From assembly GCF_024753145.1 (NCBI RefSeq), contig NZ_JANUGU010000012.1, positions 1 through 64,000 of the forward strand: a stretch of 64,000 bases of DNA. The letters run 5' to 3'. This stretch comes from Massilia terrae (GTDB lineage: Bacteria > Pseudomonadota > Gammaproteobacteria > Burkholderiales > Burkholderiaceae_D). Below are positions 16,740-25,351 of the stretch, one piece after another. A model generated the notes under the pieces. The model saw nothing but the letters and a program-made list of their open reading frames with translations. It was not told where the DNA came from and searched no databases. Each line of letters opens with the position of its first letter. The first letter of the stretch is position 1. The position numbers were made by a program, and so were the translations under genes.

Positions 16740-17330
16740 ATGGACGACGTGAAGCTGGACCTGGCGCGCACCGCGCTCGTGATGATCGACCTGCAGCATG
16801 GCATCGTGCCGCGCCCGTGGGCGCCGTACACGGGCGAACAGGTGGTAGGCAACTGCGTGCTGCTGTCACAGGAGATGCGCAACCGCGGCGCGATGGTGGT
16901 CTACGTGCACGTGTTGCTGAACGAATTGTTGGTGCGCCAGGTCGACGTGCCGGCCAGCGCGCCCGGCGTCGCGCCACCGCCGCCGCAAGCGTCGCAGCTG
17001 GTGCCGGAAGCCGGTGTCGAAGCCACGGACGTGGTGGTGGTCAAGCGTTCCTGGGGCGCCTTCTACGGCACCGAGCTCGACCAGTTGCTGCGCCGGCGCG
17101 GCATCAAGACCATCCTGATGGCCGGCATCGCCACCAATATGGGCGTCGAATCGACCGCCCGCGCGGCCTTCGACCACGGTTACGACCTGGTGTTCGCCGA
17201 AGACGCGATGACCAGTTTCAGCGCCGAGGCCCACCGGTTTGCCTGCGAAAACATGTTCCGCCGCATGGGCCGGGTGCGCACCACGACGCACCTGCTGCAG
17301 GCGCTGCGCGCGGGCACGGGTGAGGCTTGA
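16740..17330 (+). CDS. Isochorismatase-like hydrolase lacking the nucleophilic cysteine (196 aa)
   Basis: This is a single-domain isochorismatase/cysteine-hydrolase fold: VMIDLQHGIV (Asp17), VKRSWGAFYGTEL (Lys102) and GIATNMGVESTARAAFDHGYD. The position normally held by the catalytic Cys is Gly135. True isochorismatases (EntB, PhzD) also lack the Cys, whereas nicotinamidases and N-carbamoylases need it, so amidase activity is unlikely. There is no chorismate-pathway gene nearby to support an isochorismatase role. It diverges from the M1 peptidase gene. An AGGAGGA ribosome-binding site overlaps bases 16729-16735. Confidence 0.85.
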   Translation: MDDVKLDLARTALVMIDLQHGIVPRPWAPYTGEQVVGNCVLLSQEMRNRGAMVVYVHVLLNELLVRQVDVPASAPGVAPPPPQASQLVPEAGVEATDVVVVKRSWGAFYGTELDQLLRRRGIKTILMAGIATNMGVESTARAAFDHGYDLVFAEDAMTSFSAEAHRFACENMFRRMGRVRTTTHLLQALRAGTGEA

Positions 17331-17342
17331 GTCCTCGATAAC

Positions 17343-17372
17343 GTCGTTCCCCGCAGGCGGGAACGACGTCTC
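17343..17372. repeat. Single GTCGTTCCC palindrome (REP-like, subtype B)
   Basis: ACGTCGTTCCCCGCAGGCGG with inverted GGCGGGAACGACGT forms a compact hairpin in the 63-base gap between two convergent genes. It shares its core with the elements at 14706-14815. Confidence 0.75.
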
Positions 17373-17393
17373 GTGAGAGCCAGGCGGTAACTC

Positions 17394-18401
<1,008 letters not shown>

Positions 18402-18450
18402 GGCGGGCATCATACGCCGTTCCGTTTCCAGGCGTGCGCACCCGTAAAGA

Positions 18451-18479
18451 TTGACCCGTCAGTACGGCCTGCCTATTAT
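18451..18479 (+). promoter_or_regulatory. Sigma-70 promoter of the serine hydrolase gene
   Basis: TTGACC (18451-18456) and TATTAT (18474-18479) are 17 bases apart. The ATG follows 28 bases after the -10 element. This is close to consensus. Confidence 0.7.
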
Positions 18480-18507
18480 TTCCCGACATTAATTCTGCGG
18501 ACCGACC

Positions 18508-19788
18508 ATGGCTTCCATCCATTTCACCCGCCGCGCCAGCCTGCTGGCCGCGCTCAGCGCCGCCCTCCTGGCCGGCTGCACCCAGATGCCGGCCGCGCAG
18601 CAGGCGCCCGTGGTGCCGGCCACCGCCAGCCAGCACGAGCTCGATACCGCGCGCTTCGCCCAGCTCGATGCCGCGATCGACGCCGCCATCGGCGAGCACA
18701 AGCTGCCCGGCGCCGTGCTCCACCTGGAGCGCAACGGCGTGGTCTACGAAAAGGGCTATGGCCTGCAAAGCTACGAGCCGGGTGCCGCCGGCGTCACGCC
18801 CGACACCGTGTTCGACGCCGCCTCGCTGACCAAGGTGATCGCCACCGCGCCCTCGGTGCTGGTGCTGGCGGAGCAGGGCAAGATCGACCTCGACGCCCGC
18901 CTGGTCCAGTATTTTCCCGAATGCGCCAGCGGCGGCAAGCAGGCGATCACCATCCGCCACTTGCTGACCCACACCTCCGGCCTGCCTTCGGGCCTGCCGC
19001 CGACGCCGGCCTGGCACGGCTCGGCCGCGGCCCACGCGCTGGCCTGCTCGCTGCCGGTGACCAATCCCCCCGGCACCTTGTTCCGCTATTCGGACGTCAA
19101 CTACGTGCTGCTCGGCCAGCTGGTCGAGAAGGTGTCCGGCACCACGCTCGACCAGTTCGCGCAGCAACATATCTACACGCCGCTGAAGATGGTCGACAGC
19201 GGCTTCCAGCCGCTCAAGCGCTTCCAGCCCGGGCAGATCGCCCCGACCCACAAGTCGCCGGAAGACCCCAACCAGCGCGCCCCGCACGGCGACGTCGCCT
19301 CCGGCCAGCTGCTGCAGGGCGTGGTGCACGATCCGACCGCGCGCCGGATGGATGGCGTGGCCGGCTCGGCCGGACTGTTCACCACCGCGCGCGACCTGGC
19401 GCGCTATGCCCGCATGCTGCTGAACGGCGGCCAGCTCGACGGCGTGCGCATCCTCAGCCCCAACAGCGTGCGCCTGATGACCACGCCGCAGTCGCCGGCC
19501 GGCATCGAAGCCGTCCGCGGCATGGGCATGGACATCAATTCGCCCTACGCGGTGCGCCCCCGCGGCACGGTGTTCCCGGTGGGCAGCTTCGGCCACACGG
19601 GTTTTACCGGCTGCATCTTGTGGATCGATCCCAACTCGCACACTTTCTATGTGTTCCTGTCGAACCGGGTGTACCCTGACGACAAGAGCAATGTGCTGCC
19701 GCTGTACACCCAGCTCGGCACGCTCGCGGCGCAGGCGGCGCTCGGTTTCGATTACGCCACTGTCCAGCCCATCGCCATGGCGCGCTGA
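18508..19788 (+). CDS. Serine hydrolase lipoprotein of the class C beta-lactamase/PBP4-like family (426 aa)
   Basis: A lipoprotein signal peptide ends in LLAGC (Cys24). The catalytic SxxK tetrad is in DAASLTK, the second motif is YSDVNY (YxN) and the third is HTG in FGHTGFTG. The domain fills about residues 50-415. The family includes esterases, D-Ala-D-Ala hydrolases and AmpC-like enzymes, and sequence alone does not predict true beta-lactamase activity. It is expected to be periplasmic and anchored to a membrane. It is transcribed from a near-consensus promoter and followed by a separate small secreted-protein gene. Confidence 0.88.
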   Translation: MASIHFTRRASLLAALSAALLAGCTQMPAAQQAPVVPATASQHELDTARFAQLDAAIDAAIGEHKLPGAVLHLERNGVVYEKGYGLQSYEPGAAGVTPDTVFDAASLTKVIATAPSVLVLAEQGKIDLDARLVQYFPECASGGKQAITIRHLLTHTSGLPSGLPPTPAWHGSAAAHALACSLPVTNPPGTLFRYSDVNYVLLGQLVEKVSGTTLDQFAQQHIYTPLKMVDSGFQPLKRFQPGQIAPTHKSPEDPNQRAPHGDVASGQLLQGVVHDPTARRMDGVAGSAGLFTTARDLARYARMLLNGGQLDGVRILSPNSVRLMTTPQSPAGIEAVRGMGMDINSPYAVRPRGTVFPVGSFGHTGFTGCILWIDPNSHTFYVFLSNRVYPDDKSNVLPLYTQLGTLAAQAALGFDYATVQPIAMAR

Positions 19789-19933
19789 GCAGCTTTTGCG
19801 CGCGCTGGTCCATTCGGTTTTCCGGGTGGCTACCGCGCGCTGTTTTTACGTCGACCGCTTTACACTCGGCCCTCCCTCGCTTGTATCAGCCGATATTGTT
19901 GAGGTATTGCCCCCCAACTCACAGGAGATCGAC

Positions 19934-20464
19934 ATGAAAATGAATAAGCTGTTGAAAGCATTGCTCGGCGCTTCTGTCGCCGCCGCGATGTTCACCTCGG
20001 TGAATGTCCAGGCACAGTCGAGCAGCACGTCCGGCCAGACCGCCGCCGACCAGAGCACCAGCACCACGACCGAGCAGACCACGCCCAAGAAGCACCACAA
20101 GAAGAAAGCCAAGAAGCACCACAAGGCCTCGTCCTCGACCGGCAGCAGCCAGATGGGCACCAGCGGATCGAGCACCGGCGCCACCACCGGCAACGAGAGC
20201 GGTACCAGTGGCATGAGCGGCAGCAGCAGGACCAGCGGCTCGATGGACACCGGCACCAGCGGCACCAGCGGTAGCAGCGGCTCGATGGGGACGACGTCCG
20301 GCACCTCGGGCATGTCCGGCATGACGATGTCGCCCGCCACGCGGGCCACGCCCGCCACCCCCGCCACCCCGACGACTCCGGCCACCCCGGCCACTCCGGC
20401 TACCCCGCCCACCCCGACTACCCCGACCACGCCTCCCTCCAACAGCGGCAATCGCGGATATTAA
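19934..20464 (+). CDS. Secreted low-complexity protein with Lys/His block and Thr-Pro repeats (176 aa)
   Basis: An AGGAG ribosome-binding site and a clean signal peptide (cleavage near VQA-QSS, residue 27) show a real gene. The mature protein is almost all low complexity. It starts Ser/Thr/Gln rich (about 28-50), continues with a Lys/His block (TPKKHHKKKAKKHHKA, about 50-65), then Gly/Ser/Thr/Met rich (about 66-135), and ends with ATP/TTP/PTP tripeptide repeats (about 138-167). No enzymatic motif is seen. It could be a wall-associated, metal-binding or stress-protective protein, but this is a guess. A strong terminator follows. Confidence 0.75.
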   Translation: MKMNKLLKALLGASVAAAMFTSVNVQAQSSSTSGQTAADQSTSTTTEQTTPKKHHKKKAKKHHKASSSTGSSQMGTSGSSTGATTGNESGTSGMSGSSRTSGSMDTGTSGTSGSSGSMGTTSGTSGMSGMTMSPATRATPATPATPTTPATPATPATPPTPTTPTTPPSNSGNRGY

Positions 20465-20485
20465 ATTCGCTAGTGCCTGAAGTAA

Positions 20486-20517
20486 CAAAAACACCAGCTG
20501 CGGCTGGTGTTTTTTTA
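20486..20517 (+). terminator. Intrinsic terminator of the low-complexity protein gene
   Basis: The perfect stem ACACCAGC / GCTGGTGT (20491-20498, 20503-20510), preceded by A-run and followed by seven T, forms a textbook rho-independent terminator 25 bases after the stop codon. Confidence 0.92.
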
Positions 20518-20537
20518 TGCAATCCGCATAGGGAAAG

Positions 20538-20554
20538 CTACATTGTCAATGTAG
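20538..20554. promoter_or_regulatory. Perfect 17-base palindrome, orphan operator candidate
   Basis: CTACATTG-T-CAATGTAG is a perfect eight-base inverted repeat with a one-base centre, directly upstream of a degenerate gene remnant. Its size and symmetry are those of a dimeric repressor operator (TetR or MarR type). No regulator gene is adjacent. Confidence 0.45.
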
Positions 20555-20555
20555 T

Positions 20556-20777
20556 GTGCCGTTTTGTAACGGTTCGGTGCCGGCGCGCGAGAAACAGGGC
20601 GCGTGGTATCCCGAGCACGCCGTGTACCGGGTCGCGTTCCGGGTCGAGGATCCGGCCGGCGCGCTGGCGGGCCGCGCCTGGCGCGGCACCGCGGTGATCG
20701 ATGCGAAATGGGAAGCGCCGGGCGCGCGCTTCGTGCGCACGCTGGCGTCGCTGCTGCGGCGCGAAGCCGGGTTCTGA
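20556..20777 (+). pseudogene. C-terminal remnant resembling an HlyD/M50-type protein
   Basis: A 73-codon frame starting at a GTG without ribosome-binding site encodes YPEHAVYRVAFRVEDPAGAL, WRGTAVIDAKWEAPGARFVR and SLLRREAGF. The last part matches, by eye, the C-terminal end of HlyD-family adaptor or peptidase M50-associated proteins, which close with a strand, 'RG.v.i......' and an (R)E.GF tail. The N-terminal majority of such a protein is absent; the sequence before it is the terminator of the previous gene. It is therefore most likely a decayed or truncated gene. The family link is a judgement from pattern only. Confidence 0.45.
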
Positions 20778-20781
20778 GGAA

Positions 20782-21729
20782 TCAGTTCTCGCGCAGGAAG
20801 GAGACCAGGTGCGGATTGACCGCGTCCGGATCCTCCACCACGGTCATGTGGCCAAGGCCCGTCAGCGACACGAAGCGCGCCTGTGGGATCGCTTGCTGCA
20901 CCAGGGCGTGCTCCGCGTAGGGCACCGTGGTATCGCGCTCGCCCCACACCAGTTCGACCGGAATCTTCGCGCGGCCGACCGCCTCGAAGTCGGGGATCGA
21001 GGACTGCGTGGTGGTGTTGCGGATGGTCGACAGGATCGCGCGGCCGAAGCCGTCGTAGCGCATCTGCGGCTCGAAGCGCGCGCTCCAGCCGGGCAGCTTT
21101 TCCGGGTGCGGGAAGTCTTCGGTCTGGCTGCTCGCGAGGTCCGGCAGGAACCACGAGCGGGCCAGCCACTCGCCCACGCCCGGCCAGGCCATCACGCCGA
21201 TGTCGCGCGGCTGGTTGAACGGCGCCACCAGCACCAGCCGTTGCACCCGCTCCGGATGCGCCGCGGCGAAATGGCCGACCACCGCGCCGCCCATCGACAG
21301 GCCGACCAGGCGGGCCTTCTGCAGGTGCAGCGCGTCCATCAGCTCGCCCAGCTCGCCGGCGAACAGGTCGCGGTCGTAGCGCACGTCCGGACGGTCGCTC
21401 CAGCCGCGGCCATACAGGTCGAAGCTGATCGCGCGGAAACCGGCGCCGGCCAGCGCGCTACGGGTGGCGTCGAAGGCGTAGTCGGGCACCGAGAAGCCGT
21501 GCACCAGCACCACCGGCGCACCGTCGGCCGGGCCGGCCACGCGGTAATGCACCATGCCGTGCGACAGGCGCACGAACTGGCCGGGCGCCTGCTTGCGCGC
21601 GGCGTCGTCGAGGGTCAGCGATTCGCGGTTGCGCGCGTAGGGCACCGCGACCAGGATGGCGGCGACCGCGGCCAGCGCGGCGATCAGGAAGGTGCGCAGG
21701 CGGCGCGGGCGGGCAGTGTCCATGGGCAT
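20782..21729 (-). CDS. Membrane-anchored alpha/beta hydrolase (315 aa)
   Basis: One N-terminal membrane segment (LRTFLIAALAAVAAILVAVPYA) precedes an alpha/beta-hydrolase domain: oxyanion region VVLVHGFSVPDYAFD, nucleophile elbow GLSMGG (Ser), acid in WGERDTTVPY (Asp) and catalytic His in GLGHMTVVEDP. The catalytic triad is complete. The substrate is unknown. Three starts (GTG 21759, ATG 21729, ATG 21723) are possible and none has a clear ribosome-binding site. It ends four bases from the convergent gene remnant at 20556-20777. Confidence 0.85.
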   Translation of the reverse strand: MPMDTARPRRLRTFLIAALAAVAAILVAVPYARNRESLTLDDAARKQAPGQFVRLSHGMVHYRVAGPADGAPVVLVHGFSVPDYAFDATRSALAGAGFRAISFDLYGRGWSDRPDVRYDRDLFAGELGELMDALHLQKARLVGLSMGGAVVGHFAAAHPERVQRLVLVAPFNQPRDIGVMAWPGVGEWLARSWFLPDLASSQTEDFPHPEKLPGWSARFEPQMRYDGFGRAILSTIRNTTTQSSIPDFEAVGRAKIPVELVWGERDTTVPYAEHALVQQAIPQARFVSLTGLGHMTVVEDPDAVNPHLVSFLREN

Positions 21730-21798
21730 GCGGGAAGTGGCAGTTCCCGCATTTGACACTTGCTAATAAGTAATGTCAACGAGTACGGAGCAAGCGCC

Positions 21799-22197
21799 TC
21801 AGGCGGCGCGGGCCGGCGCGTCCGGGACCAGCACCTTGCCGAAGTAGCCGTACTGCAGGCTGGAGGCGATGCGGCGGCCGACGGCCTGGAATTCCTGCGC
21901 CACGGCCGGCTCGAACAGCGCGTCGGTCTTGGCGAAGAACAGGTCGAGCCAGCGCCGGAAATGGTCGGGCTCGATGCCGATCAGCGCCATGTGCGTGCCG
22001 AAGACATTGCCCGAGAAGTTGTGCGTGCCCAGCATCACTGTCGACCAGAAATCCACCATCCGCGCCAGGTGCGCGTCCCAGCGCTCGCCGATGGCGCCGT
22101 TGAACACGGGGCCGAGCACGGCGTCGGCGCGCACGTCGTCGTAGAACTGGTGGACCAGGGCCTGGATCGAGTCGCGCTCGAGGGGAAGGGTGGGCAT
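21799..22197 (-). CDS. Group III truncated hemoglobin (132 aa)
   Basis: This is a short globin of the TrHb group III pattern: IQALVHQFYDDVRADAVLGPVF at the N-terminus, RMVDFWSTVMLGTHNFSGNVFGTHMAL in the middle and HFRRWLDLFFAKTDALF with the distal part. His in the segment 'THMALIGIEPDHFRRW' is the expected proximal ligand region. These proteins bind O2 or NO and are linked to microaerobic or nitrosative stress in other bacteria. An SD-like AAAGCCC region lies upstream of the ATG, without a strong site. It is monocistronic and divergent from the GGDEF/EAL gene. Confidence 0.9.
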   Translation of the reverse strand: MPTLPLERDSIQALVHQFYDDVRADAVLGPVFNGAIGERWDAHLARMVDFWSTVMLGTHNFSGNVFGTHMALIGIEPDHFRRWLDLFFAKTDALFEPAVAQEFQAVGRRIASSLQYGYFGKVLVPDAPARAA

Positions 22198-22305
22198 GGC
22201 GGGCTTTCGGGACGGTCTGACCTCATGATGCTACCGCAGGCCTCCGCTAAAAGCAATAAACAAAATGCATGTTATCATTGATGGGTTTGCTTTTTGTGTG
22301 ATCCG

Positions 22306-24084
22306 ATGATGAGGAATACTTTCGGCAGTTTCCGATGGCGCGCGGCGCAGCGCTTCCGCGCGCAGTGCCGCGGCCAGTGCAATACCGGCGCGGTCACCGG
22401 CCGCAGCGGGCCGATCAGCGCACGCGAGCAGGCCGCGTTGCTGGACATGGCGCGCGACGCGATCATCGTGCGCGACATCGCCGGCGCCATCCAGTTCTGG
22501 AACAAGGGCGCCGAACGCATCTATGGCTGGGCCGCGCACGAGGTGCTCGGGCGCGACATCGACGAGCTGCTGTACCCGGCGGCCGGCGCCTCGTGGCCCC
22601 CGGCCGCGGCGGCGCTGGCGCGCGGCGAATGGAGCGGCGAGCTGGTGCAGCGCAACCGCGCCGGCGCGCTGCTCAATATCGAGGCCCACATCAGCGTGGT
22701 GCGTGACGATGAACGGCGGCCCAAGGCCATCCTGTCGATCAATACCGACGTCACCGAGCGCAAGGCCAGCGTCGAGCGGATCCGCACGCTGGCCCTGTAC
22801 GACACGCTGACCGGGCTGCCCAACCGCACCCTGTTCGCCGATCGCCTGAACCAGGCGCTGGCCGCGGCCGGGCGCGGCGGACAGGGCCTGGCCGTGCTGT
22901 TCATCGACCTGAACCGCTTCAAGGAGATCAACGACACCCAGGGCCATGGCATGGGCGACGCCGTGCTGGTGCAGGTCGCGCAGCGTTTTGCCGCCGCCCT
23001 GCGCGGGCAGGAGACGCTGGCGCGGCTGGCGGGCGACGAGTTCGTCGTGATCGCGCAGCCGGCCGACCAGCAATCGGCCGAGGCCATTGCGGCGCGGCTC
23101 GAACGCGCGCTGGCCGAGCCGGTGGCGGCGCGCAACCACACCTTCTCGGTCGGCCTGTCGATTGGGATCGCGCTGTACCCGCAGCATGGGGCCAACGGCG
23201 ACGACCTGCTGCGCTGCGCCGACATCGCGATGTACCGCGCCAAGGCGCTGGGCGGCGGCCACCTGTTCTACCAGGCGGCGATGAGCGAGGGCATGGCCGA
23301 GCGCATGGAACTGGCCAAGGACCTGACCCGCGCGTTCGGCGCCGGCGAGCTGCAGCTGCATTACCAGCCGCAGGTGTGCCTGCAGACCGGCGCACTGGTC
23401 GGCGCCGAGGCGCTGCTGCGCTGGCATGATGCGGAGCGCGGCTGGGTCAGTCCGGCCAGCTTCATCCCGATCGCGGAATCGCGCGGCATGATCGCGGCGC
23501 TCGGCGGATGGGTGCTGCGCGCGGCCTGCCGCCAGCTGCGCGAATGGCGCGATGGCGGGCTGTCCTTCCCGGGTCGCCTGTCGATCAACCTGGCGGCCCA
23601 GCAGCTCGGCCAGGCCGGCATCGCCGACAGCATCCAGCAGATCGCGGCCGCCGCCGGCCTCGATCCGGGCTGCCTGGAGCTGGAGCTGACCGAGAGCGGC
23701 GTGATGGACAACGTCGAGCGCGCGATCGCCACTTTGGCGACCCTGAAGCAGGCCGGCTTCTCGATCGCGATCGACGATTTCGGCACCGGCTATTCCTCGC
23801 TGGCCTACCTGAAGCGCCTGCCCGCGGACAAGCTCAAGATCGACATCTCCTTCGTGCGCGAGATGCTGACCGACCGCCACGACTACACCATCGTCAACAC
23901 CATCATCGGCATGGCGCGCAACCTCGGGCTGAAGGTGATCGCGGAAGGGGTGGAGCAGGGCCCGCAGGCGCAGCTGCTGAGCGCCCTCGGCTGCGACGAG
24001 GCGCAGGGCTACCACTACGGGCGGCCGGTGCCGCCGGCGGAATTCGCGCAGGCCTGGCTGGCGCCGGACCCGGCTACCGTATAA
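22306..24084 (+). CDS. PAS-GGDEF-EAL c-di-GMP turnover protein (592 aa)
   Basis: This is a soluble protein with a PAS domain (about residues 38-145, FWNKGAERIYGWAAHEVLG), a GGDEF domain whose signature reads AGDEF (242-246), and an EAL domain with EALLR (368-372) and DDFGTGYSSLAYLKRL (about 489-504). The EAL catalytic signatures look intact, so phosphodiesterase activity is expected. The GGDEF signature is the common A-variant and may be active or regulatory. The inhibitory I-site five residues before it is RGQE rather than RxxD. The start is one of two adjacent ATGs (22306, 22309), with no strong ribosome-binding site. The gene ends 18 bases from a convergent bestrophin gene. Confidence 0.88.
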   Translation: MMRNTFGSFRWRAAQRFRAQCRGQCNTGAVTGRSGPISAREQAALLDMARDAIIVRDIAGAIQFWNKGAERIYGWAAHEVLGRDIDELLYPAAGASWPPAAAALARGEWSGELVQRNRAGALLNIEAHISVVRDDERRPKAILSINTDVTERKASVERIRTLALYDTLTGLPNRTLFADRLNQALAAAGRGGQGLAVLFIDLNRFKEINDTQGHGMGDAVLVQVAQRFAAALRGQETLARLAGDEFVVIAQPADQQSAEAIAARLERALAEPVAARNHTFSVGLSIGIALYPQHGANGDDLLRCADIAMYRAKALGGGHLFYQAAMSEGMAERMELAKDLTRAFGAGELQLHYQPQVCLQTGALVGAEALLRWHDAERGWVSPASFIPIAESRGMIAALGGWVLRAACRQLREWRDGGLSFPGRLSINLAAQQLGQAGIADSIQQIAAAAGLDPGCLELELTESGVMDNVERAIATLATLKQAGFSIAIDDFGTGYSSLAYLKRLPADKLKIDISFVREMLTDRHDYTIVNTIIGMARNLGLKVIAEGVEQGPQAQLLSALGCDEAQGYHYGRPVPPAEFAQAWLAPDPATV

Positions 24085-24102
24085 ACCGTTTAGCCCGTTT
24101 CT

Positions 24103-25038
24103 TCAGCCGAGCCAGTAGTCGACCGGCGCCATCGGCGGCGGCACGTCGCCGTCGCCCAGGGCGGTGCGCAGGTCGATCTCGATGGTGCGGCACAGCGCGT
24201 CCAACGGCAGGTCGTGGTCGGAGCTGCCGAACGGTTCCTCGATCTCGTCGCCCAGCGCATCCAGGCCGAAGATGGTGTAGGCCACGATCACCACCACCAG
24301 CGGCGTCAGGTAGCCGATCGTGTCGACCAGGCCGAAGGGCAGCAGGAAGCAGTACAGGTAGGCCGTGCGGTGCAGCAGCAGGGTGTACGAGAACGGGATC
24401 GGCGTGGTCTTGATGCGCTCGCAGGCGGTGACGGCGGCCGTCATGTGCGACAGGGTGGCGTCCAGCGCCGGCGTCAGCAGCGGATCGAGCCGGCCTTCGC
24501 GCGTGGCGCGCGCCAGGTCGGCGCCCATTTCCAGCATCAGCGCGTAGGTGAGGTTGGTCGCGCCGCGCACGCGCTGCCATTCCTCCGCGCTGACCCAGGC
24601 CGCGATCTCGGCCGGATCGCCCTCGCCGCGCAAGCGCTGCCGGAGCGCGTGCGCGAAGCCGATCGCGCGCCGCACCATGGCGCCGCGCAGGTCGCCGGGA
24701 GCGCGCGCGTACGGCGTATCCGGATCGATCAGGGTCAGGCACTGGCGCGCCAGGTTGCGCGACTGGAGCACCAGTTCGCCCCACTGCTTGCGGCCTTCCC
24801 AGTAGCGGTCGTAGGCGGCGTTATTGCGAAAACCGAGGAAGATCGCCAGCGGCAAACCCATCAGCGTGAACGGGATCGCCGTCAACGTGATCTTGTGGTG
24901 CAGCAGCTCGCCGCCGGTCCAGCTGACCAGCGCCGCGAGCAGGGTGGTGACCAGCAGGCTGTTGCGGATCGACGGCAGCACCGAGCCGCGCACGATCAAA
25001 AACAGCTGCAGCCCGGATGGCCGGTCGCGGACGATCAT
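24103..25038 (-). CDS. Bestrophin-family (UPF0187) membrane channel (311 aa)
   Basis: MIVRDRPSGLQLFLIVRGSVLP at the start, two N-terminal membrane helices, GFRNNAAYDRYWEGRKQWGELV after them and a C-terminal pair of helices followed by FGLDALGDEIEEPFG and DLPLDALCRTIEIDL are diagnostic of bacterial bestrophins. Bacterial homologues form pentameric ion channels in the inner membrane (cation-selective in Klebsiella KpBest, chloride in others). Selectivity here cannot be told. The gene has its own divergent promoter region shared with the chemoreceptor gene. Confidence 0.9.
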   Translation of the reverse strand: MIVRDRPSGLQLFLIVRGSVLPSIRNSLLVTTLLAALVSWTGGELLHHKITLTAIPFTLMGLPLAIFLGFRNNAAYDRYWEGRKQWGELVLQSRNLARQCLTLIDPDTPYARAPGDLRGAMVRRAIGFAHALRQRLRGEGDPAEIAAWVSAEEWQRVRGATNLTYALMLEMGADLARATREGRLDPLLTPALDATLSHMTAAVTACERIKTTPIPFSYTLLLHRTAYLYCFLLPFGLVDTIGYLTPLVVVIVAYTIFGLDALGDEIEEPFGSSDHDLPLDALCRTIEIDLRTALGDGDVPPPMAPVDYWLG

Positions 25039-25351
25039 GGCGCGCTCCGCGCACGCAGCCGGCCCGGGGCCTGTCTTGAATCCATTTGCTTTTCTCCGTT
25101 GGCGATACCGAAGTCTAGCGCTTCGGCGCTACTTCCACAGGGCAATCGCGATAGTTCTCGTATGCAATATCTGTTGCCGTTTCACAACGCTGCAATGAGA
25201 AATGTGCGCTTGTCGGATGCGCTCGGTATGATCGGATATGCATAACGCTAGGCAATATTTTCCATATTTGCCTGATATATAAGAATGTTAATGCCGATTT
25301 TTCTCGCGATTCACGAACAATCATTCGGCAACGGAGACTAGTGGTACCAAT
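25039..25351. other. Divergent intergenic region, bestrophin / chemoreceptor
   Basis: This 313-base gap contains no convincing gene. It is markedly AT-rich between about 25230 and 25330 (for example GATATATAAG near 25274) and must hold the promoters of the two flanking divergent genes. I could not identify a clean sigma-28 or sigma-70 promoter in it. Confidence 0.6.

Noticed and set aside
14850-16799. Longer start for the M1 peptidase at 16799
   Set aside because: The added 65 residues do not resemble a leader; MKKTLIACASLLLSAC at 16604 gives a proper lipoprotein signal.
18508-19788. Class C beta-lactamase (resistance gene)
   Set aside because: SxxK, YxN and HTG motifs are shared by many esterases and D-Ala-D-Ala hydrolases, and the HTG box and lipoprotein signal fit the general serine-hydrolase group; resistance cannot be claimed.
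19846-20451. 201-codon minus-strand frame rich in Val-Gly-Val-Ala-Gly repeats (elastin-like)
   Set aside because: It is the antisense reading of the (A/T)TP repeats of the plus-strand secreted protein, which has the signal peptide, ribosome-binding site and terminator.
25261-25300. Possible sigma-28 promoter (GCCGATTT) ahead of the chemoreceptor
   Set aside because: No TAAA-like -35 at the required spacing was found.
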